A stretch of 64,000 nucleotides of DNA, from assembly GCA_002085155.1 (NCBI GenBank), contig NASX01000005.1:77811-141810 (forward strand), written 5' to 3'. The translations under genes and the position numbers were made by a program. This document shows positions 59,417-64,000 of this stretch, piece after piece. The stretch's first letter is position 1. Each line of letters begins with the position of its first letter. A model generated the notes under the pieces. It had not been told where the DNA came from. It made no database searches and was given only the letters and a program-made list of their open reading frames with translations. The stretch comes from Sorangiineae bacterium NIC37A_2 (lineage in GTDB: Bacteria > Myxococcota_A > Polyangia > Polyangiales > Polyangiaceae).

Positions 59417-60706
59417 ATGGGACGCGTAGGTGTAGTCATCATTGGAATTAACGGGGCAGTTGCCTCTACGTTGGTCGCGGGCGTCGCCCTCATGAAGCGA
59501 GGCCTCGCTCCGCGTCGCGCAATGCTCACGGAGCCGGACGACACGGTCACCTCGGACAAGCTCACGGACATTCTCGAGTTCGCGAAGCTCGAAGACCTCG
59601 TCTTCGCCGGCTGGGACCTGAACGACAAGAGCCTCTACGAGGCAGCCCTCGGGCACGGCGTCTTCCGCGCCGATGAGCTCGAGCCGGTTCGTGAAGAGCT
59701 CGAAGCCCAGCGCCCCTGGCCAGCAGTGTTCTCTCGCGAGTACGCCCAGAACCTCCAGGGCCGTCACGTCGTCGGAACCGACGGCGGGCACCGTGGCCAG
59801 ATCGAGGCCATCAAGAAGGACATCGAGAAGTTCAAGCAGGCGAACAACCTGCGTCGCGTTGTTCTCGTGAACCTCGCTTCCACGGAGAAGTGGATGGATC
59901 GGACCGAGGTCCACCAGACGCTCGCTGCCTTCGAGAAGGCGATCGACGAGAACAATCCGGCGATCTCCCCGACGATGCGTTACATGTACGCAGCGAACTC
60001 GCTGGGCGTGCCCCACGCGAACTTCGCTCCGAGCCTCGCAAACGTCCCGGCTCTCGAGGAGCACGCGATCAAGAACGGCGTGCCCTACTGCGGTATGGAC
60101 GGCAAGACGGGCCAGACCCTCGTGAAGACCGCGATGGCTTCGATGCTCCGCCTGCGCCGCCTCCGCGTCGACGGCTGGTACTCGGTGAACTTCCTCGGCA
60201 ACAATGACGGGCTCGTGCTCGACGATCCGAAGAGCAACGAGACCAAGGTTCGTTCGAAGGCCAGCGTGCTCGACAGCGTTGTCGGTCACAAGGTCGAGAA
60301 CCACCAGGTTCACATCCACTACTACAAGCCCCGCGGCGACGCGAAAGAAGCTTGGGACAATATCGACGTCCAGGGCTTCTGTGGTCAGCCGATGCAGATG
60401 AAGATCAACTTCCTCTGCAAGGACTCGATCCTCGCAGCTCCTCTCTGCATCGACATGGTGCGCATCCTCGACGTTGCTCAGGAAGTCGGCGAAAAGGGCA
60501 TCCAGACCCAGATGAGCATGTACTTCAAGTCTCCGTACACGAGCCCCGGTCAGGAGCCGGTCCACGATCTCTTCCAGCAGGAGCGCATGCTCTATGACTG
60601 GGCGCGCTCGGTGGCCGCTCGCAAGCAGAAGGCCCAGGGTCGCCCCGCCGCCACGAACGGTGGAGCAGCTGTCTTCGGCGCCGCTCAGCAGCGCAAGGAC
60701 GACTGA
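59417..60706 (+). CDS. ino1: Inositol-3-phosphate synthase
   Basis: Converts glucose-6-phosphate to 1D-myo-inositol-3-phosphate with an NAD redox cycle. The 429-residue protein starts with GVVIIGINGAVASTLVAG (Rossmann motif). It contains VLVNLASTEKWMD, CGMDGKTGQTLVKTAMASML, VNFLGNNDGLVLDD and the catalytic-lysine-rich SNETKVRSKASVLD. These are the hallmarks of the family. Its length is between mycobacterial (about 370) and eukaryotic (about 510-550) enzymes. The C-terminus ends in an Ala/Gly-rich tail. Frequent C-ending Asn, Lys and Glu codons suggest high expression. A strong terminator separates it from the aminotransferase gene. Products may feed inositol phospholipids, aminocyclitols or osmolytes. 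Confidence 0.95.
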   Translation: MGRVGVVIIGINGAVASTLVAGVALMKRGLAPRRAMLTEPDDTVTSDKLTDILEFAKLEDLVFAGWDLNDKSLYEAALGHGVFRADELEPVREELEAQRPWPAVFSREYAQNLQGRHVVGTDGGHRGQIEAIKKDIEKFKQANNLRRVVLVNLASTEKWMDRTEVHQTLAAFEKAIDENNPAISPTMRYMYAANSLGVPHANFAPSLANVPALEEHAIKNGVPYCGMDGKTGQTLVKTAMASMLRLRRLRVDGWYSVNFLGNNDGLVLDDPKSNETKVRSKASVLDSVVGHKVENHQVHIHYYKPRGDAKEAWDNIDVQGFCGQPMQMKINFLCKDSILAAPLCIDMVRILDVAQEVGEKGIQTQMSMYFKSPYTSPGQEPVHDLFQQERMLYDWARSVAARKQKAQGRPAATNGGAAVFGAAQQRKDD

Positions 60707-60740
60707 TAGAGGCCCGTCTCTCAGAACAAACCCATAGAAC

Positions 60741-60770
60741 AAGGGCCGCGCCTCCTGGCGCGGCCCTTTT
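60741..60770 (+). terminator. Rho-independent terminator after ino1
   Basis: A 12-base perfect stem AAGGGCCGCGCC / GGCGCGGCCCTT with a TCCT loop runs into TTTT. It lies 34 bases after the ino1 stop and would separate ino1 from the aminotransferase gene 26 bases later. Confidence 0.85.
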
Positions 60771-60795
60771 CACGTCAGACAAGAGAACAATCCCC

Positions 60796-62115
60796 GTGAC
60801 AGCACATCTTCCCTCCGCATTGCTCAAGGACGACGCCCCCGTAAAACTCATCGACCCCGCGCGCCATCGCCTCTGGCCGATCCTCGAAACTGAGGAGAAG
60901 CAGGCCGTCGAACGCGTCCTGTCGCGAGGAGTCCTCTCCGGTAACTTCGCGCCCGAAGCGCTCGCTCTCCAGGAAGAGTTCAGCGAGTACGTCGGAGCGA
61001 AGTACGCCCTCCTCACACACTCGGGAACCAGCGCCCTGATCTTGGCTCTGGCCGCCGCTGGCATTGGTCCCGGAGATGAGGTGATCGTCCCCGCGTACAC
61101 ATTCGTCGCTACGGCTCAGGCGGTGCTCTCTGTGGGGGCTACGCCCGTCTTTGCTGACGTCGATCCCCGAACCGGTCTCATCGACGAACAAGAAGTCGTC
61201 CGCTGGCTCTCGCCGCGGACCAAGGCGATCATGCCGGTCCACGTTCACGGTTGCCCCTTCGACATCGATGCGCTCAAAAAGCTCGCCGACGCTCGCGGCC
61301 TGATCTTGCTGGAAGACGCAGCTCAAGCTCACGGCGCAACCTACCGGGGCAAACCTGTTGGTGCCCTCGCCGCTGGTGGCGGTTTCTCATTCCAATCGAG
61401 CAAGAACCTTGGCGCTGGCGAAGGCGGAATCTACGTCACCGGGGAGCTCGAGCGCGCTGAGCTCGCGAACCAGGTCCGGAACTTCGGCCACGATCTGAGT
61501 CTCGCCGAAGGGCGCCTGAACGACCTCCGTCGGCCCCTCGACGGCTGGCGCAGCCTGAACAGCCAGAGGCTCGGCTCGATGTACCGTGGCAACGAGATGA
61601 TGGCGGCGCTCGCGCGCTCCCTGCTCAAGAAACTCCCCGCGCGCACGCGTGCCGCTCAAGAAAACGCCGCGCGCTTGAGCGCCCGTCTCGCGAAGCTCCC
61701 CGGTGTCCTACCTCCGCATGTTCCCGAGGACCGGACCACTGTGCACCACAAGTATCGGGTGCGCATCGACCGGAAGGCCGCAGGCCTCGAGGAGTTCTCG
61801 GCCACCGTCGTGCGCGATGCGCTCCTCTCCGCCCTCAAGGCCACGGGCTTCGAAGCCACGCTCTGGGAGCGCGCACCCCAAACGCATCACAAGATCTTCT
61901 CCGAAGCCAAGAACCTGCCGGAGAGCGTCCTTGAAAACTACAAGGCGCGCTTCCCGAAGACCGAAGAGCTGCTCGACGGCTCCTTCCTCCTGTTCACCCA
62001 ATCGTGCCCGCTGATCGCTCAGGACGCCGAGACCGTCGACGCCTACGCCTCGGCGTTCGAGAGGTTCTGGGAGCACCGCCGAGCGATCGTCTTGAGCGCG
62101 GCGAAAGCCGGCTAA
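60796..62115 (+). CDS. DegT/DnrJ/EryC1/StrS-family PLP aminotransferase
   Basis: A 439-residue sugar or cyclitol aminotransferase. Visible are ALLTHSGTSALILALAAAGIGPGDEVIVPAYTF (read as two blocks), VHVHGCPFDIDALKKLADARG, LEDAAQAHGATYRGKPVG and the PLP-lysine region FSFQSSKNLGAGEGG. The SSKNLxAGEGG form is shared with the scyllo-inosose and AHBA-type branch of the family, which amidates cyclic ketones as well as sugars. Start is GTG 60796. The neighbour ino1 makes inositol phosphate, so an aminocyclitol product is worth considering, though no inositol dehydrogenase is in view. Its TAA overlaps the TAG of the convergent lipoprotein gene. Confidence 0.88.
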   Translation: MTAHLPSALLKDDAPVKLIDPARHRLWPILETEEKQAVERVLSRGVLSGNFAPEALALQEEFSEYVGAKYALLTHSGTSALILALAAAGIGPGDEVIVPAYTFVATAQAVLSVGATPVFADVDPRTGLIDEQEVVRWLSPRTKAIMPVHVHGCPFDIDALKKLADARGLILLEDAAQAHGATYRGKPVGALAAGGGFSFQSSKNLGAGEGGIYVTGELERAELANQVRNFGHDLSLAEGRLNDLRRPLDGWRSLNSQRLGSMYRGNEMMAALARSLLKKLPARTRAAQENAARLSARLAKLPGVLPPHVPEDRTTVHHKYRVRIDRKAAGLEEFSATVVRDALLSALKATGFEATLWERAPQTHHKIFSEAKNLPESVLENYKARFPKTEELLDGSFLLFTQSCPLIAQDAETVDAYASAFERFWEHRRAIVLSAAKAG

Positions 62116-62864
62116 GGCCTCTTCGCGGGCGGCTCGAGGACCAAGCTCCCGTCTTTCAGGGAGCTTACGACTTTCTGGTTCAGCTTCGCGTCGAGGTCGA
62201 CACACTTCTTCGACACTTCACCGCTGAAGGCGCCTTTGCATTCCTTCTTCCGGGCCACATAGGCCTCGAAGATCGGGCGATGCGCCTTCAGCTGCTGTTC
62301 GGTGTCGTCTCCGAGATACCTCCAAGCGATCGTCGCGTATTTCGCCTTCGGCGGCACATTCAGGGTGACCTCGTTCGAGTCAAGCGTGACGCAGGAGCCG
62401 TCCAGCCGGATCGCGTCGTAGCCACCTTCCGCACCGCTGACCTGAATTCCATTCGCGTTCGGCGCGCGGTGATAAAGAAGAACAACCTCTTCGTCGAAAG
62501 CGAGCCACTCGTCGCCGCTCGTCACACCGCCTGAGGCGTTCACTGCCTTCGTCTTGCGTGTGATGTAACCGTGGGTGAACGGCGAAGACTTCTGGAAGAG
62601 GTAGAGCGCCACGTCCGGATAAAGATCGGCGCACAGCTTCTTGACCCACTTCGGGTCCGCCGTGCACACCGGCCCGTCCCGATGACAGCTGGTCGGAATC
62701 GCGCCAGGTCCGCTCGCTTCCTCTACCTTCTCTGGTTCTTCGCTTGTCTCGGCGCTTTCGGGCTCAACGCTCTCCGGTTCGGCGGCGGGAGCCTCAGGAG
62801 CTTTCGAAGAACCGCCACAGGCGGAGAGGGAGAGAGCTAAGATGGTCAGGGAAAGAGCCCGCAT
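62112..62864 (-). CDS. Predicted lipoprotein of unknown function
   Basis: A 250-residue lipoprotein: signal ALSLTILALSLSAC (Cys16), then a long acidic Pro/Ala/Glu-rich linker (about residues 20-50). A compact domain follows with paired Cys (TSCHRDGPVC, KKLCADLYPDV) and later CVTLDSNEV, KKECKGAF and KKCVDLD. Several strands (WLAFDEEVVLLYHRA, YATIAWRYL) suggest a beta-rich fold, probably with disulfides in the periplasm. I do not recognise a family. It converges with the aminotransferase and starts 44 bases downstream of glmS on the same strand, so it may share that transcript. Confidence 0.65.
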   Translation of the reverse strand: MRALSLTILALSLSACGGSSKAPEAPAAEPESVEPESAETSEEPEKVEEASGPGAIPTSCHRDGPVCTADPKWVKKLCADLYPDVALYLFQKSSPFTHGYITRKTKAVNASGGVTSGDEWLAFDEEVVLLYHRAPNANGIQVSGAEGGYDAIRLDGSCVTLDSNEVTLNVPPKAKYATIAWRYLGDDTEQQLKAHRPIFEAYVARKKECKGAFSGEVSKKCVDLDAKLNQKVVSSLKDGSLVLEPPAKRP

Positions 62865-62908
62865 ATCCTCTGCATCGTCTCGACGCGGCGGGCCCTGTCA
62901 AGCCCGGC

Positions 62909-64000
62909 TCACTCGACGGTCACTGTCTTCGCCAAATTCCTTGGCTGATCGACGTCGGTGCCTCGCAAATCAGCGACGTAGTAGGCGAGGAGCTGGAGCG
63001 GAATCGTGGTGATGAGAGGTGCGATGGCTTCGTGGACCTTCGGAATATAGAGCACATCGTCTGCGACGCCTTTCACGCGCTCGTCGCCTTCCGTCGCAAC
63101 AGCGATCACCCGACCATCCCTCGCCCTCACTTCTTCGAGGTTGCTAAAGGTCTTCTCATAGGTGCGATCATCCGGGATGAGCACGATCACCGGCATCTTC
63201 TCGTCGATGAGGGCGATCGGTCCGTGTTTCATCTCACCCGCCGCGTACCCCTCGGCGTGGGCGTAGGAGATTTCCTTGAGCTTGAGCGCACCCTCAAGCG
63301 CGATAGGAAACTCGAGTCCTCGTCCGAGGAACAGGAAGTTCTGGCTCTGGTGCCATTTGCGAGCGACGCTGAGCACCGCCTCGTGCGCCTCCAGAGTCGT
63401 CCTTAGGGAGCCCGGCGCTTCCAGCAATGCGTGCAGGAGCGCGAGCAGCTCGGGCGCAGGGAGCGTCCCGCGCAAGCGACCAAGCTCAAGGGAGAGCATG
63501 AGCATGGCGACCAGCTGCGTCGTAAAAGCCTTCGTCGATGCCACGCCGATCTCCGGTCCGGCGTGGGTATAGAGGGCAGAGTCCGCGGCCCTCGCGATCG
63601 CGCTCTCCAGCACGTTGGTCAGCGCGATCGTGCGCGCGCCATGCCGCTTGGCCTCCTCGAGCGCCGCTAAGGTATCGAGCGTTTCGCCCGACTGGCTCAC
63701 CGCGATCACGAGGTCACCCTTTGTGAACACCGGATCGCGATAGCGTACCTCACTGCCGAGCTCCGTCTGCGCCGGGATGCGCGCGTATTTTTCGACGTAA
63801 TGACGCCCGAGCAAACTTGCGTGATAGCTAGTTCCGCAAGCAATGAAGCAAATGCGCGAAATCCCCCGCGCCGTCTCCGCATCAAGCCCGAGTTCATTCA
63901 GCACCAAGGAGCCCGACTCGAGATCGAGTCGCCCGCGCAGCGTATCTTCGATGGCTCTCGGCTGCTCAAAGATCTCCTTGAGCATGAAGTGTTTGTAGCC
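62909..64000 (-). CDS. glmS: Glutamine-fructose-6-phosphate aminotransferase, 5' part outside window
   Basis: Makes glucosamine-6-phosphate, the first step to UDP-GlcNAc. The visible 364 codons cover both sugar-isomerase (SIS) domains; the N-terminal glutaminase domain lies beyond the window edge. Reading from the edge, YKHFMLKEIFEQP is followed by FIACGTSYHASLLGRHYVEK, VIAVSQSGETLDTLAAL, the GPEIGVASTKAFTTQL block and the late KEISYAHAEGYAAGEMKHGP. The C-terminus DVDQPRNLAKTVTVE is the standard end of GlmS. The frame stays open at position 64000, so a start at 63985 would be an artefact of the cut. Confidence 0.96.
   Translation of the reverse strand, partial: GYKHFMLKEIFEQPRAIEDTLRGRLDLESGSLVLNELGLDAETARGISRICFIACGTSYHASLLGRHYVEKYARIPAQTELGSEVRYRDPVFTKGDLVIAVSQSGETLDTLAALEEAKRHGARTIALTNVLESAIARAADSALYTHAGPEIGVASTKAFTTQLVAMLMLSLELGRLRGTLPAPELLALLHALLEAPGSLRTTLEAHEAVLSVARKWHQSQNFLFLGRGLEFPIALEGALKLKEISYAHAEGYAAGEMKHGPIALIDEKMPVIVLIPDDRTYEKTFSNLEEVRARDGRVIAVATEGDERVKGVADDVLYIPKVHEAIAPLITTIPLQLLAYYVADLRGTDVDQPRNLAKTVTVE

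Noticed and set aside
59378-60742. 454-residue open frame antisense to ino1
   Set aside because: GC-rich codon usage keeps antisense frames open; the plus-strand frame has full family motifs. Same for long frames opposite amtB, the kinase fusion and the aldehyde dehydrogenase.
1-64000. tRNA or rRNA genes and insertion sequences
   Set aside because: None could be recognised by eye; no transposase-like proteins or terminal inverted repeats were seen.

Overview
The window is GC-rich, densely coded bacterial chromosome. Several features point to Myxococcota, probably the Polyangia: long Ser/Thr kinases with an HRDVSPQN-type catalytic loop, PilZ proteins of the myxobacterial type, lipoproteins with roughly 100-residue Gly/Ser/Ala linkers, a bacterial inositol-3-phosphate synthase, and many TPR proteins. 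This assignment is inferred from gene content; no rRNA or other phylogenetic marker was compared. I see no tRNA, rRNA, insertion sequence, prophage or CRISPR array.

Layout. 1-5.9 kb: the end of hemE with a CcmE-like haem chaperone, a zinc-ribbon membrane protein, then grpE-dnaK and a lipoprotein. 6-8.1 kb: dnaA on the minus strand, followed by a 0.7-kb gene-free region with two inverted DnaA-box-like sites. This is a candidate replication origin. 8.1-13.1 kb: an outer-membrane protein, an unrecognised protein, the UvrD/PcrA helicase and a small TPR protein. 13.2-18.8 kb: a 1473-residue kinase / cyclase-like / ATPase / TPR fusion whose stop overlaps the start of a patatin-like phospholipase. 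19-27 kb: a TPR lipoprotein, a CASTOR/POLLUX-type ion channel, a PilZ protein, proC and a large secreted BNR-repeat protein. 27.3-35 kb: nadA, a PEGA-domain pseudokinase, a membrane-anchored FHA protein, a PilZ/AMIN-like membrane protein, tsaD and pepA.

35-44.5 kb: a 1272-residue secreted TPR/HEAT protein and envelope or membrane genes (LPG-synthase-type flippase-like protein, DUF808, a GT2 glycosyltransferase and a DUF2079 protein). 44.6-47.3 kb: a tight aguB-aguA-HAD operon turning agmatine into putrescine. 47.4-50.5 kb: two lipoproteins for plant-polysaccharide breakdown (GH53 galactanase and CE15 glucuronoyl esterase). 50.7-55.2 kb: a YgiQ radical SAM protein, a trypsin-like lipoprotein and a lytic transglycosylase. 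55.7-64 kb: amtB, an aldehyde dehydrogenase, inositol-3-phosphate synthase next to a DegT-family aminotransferase, a lipoprotein and the 3' part of glmS.

Most of the window is housekeeping. The parts most worth following are the kinase-ATPase/patatin couple, the pseudokinase/FHA/PilZ neighbourhood, the candidate oriC, the CxxxY-type CcmE, and the inositol-phosphate synthase/aminotransferase pair. Several start codons were moved inward from the longest possible ORF; the reasons are given in each entry.
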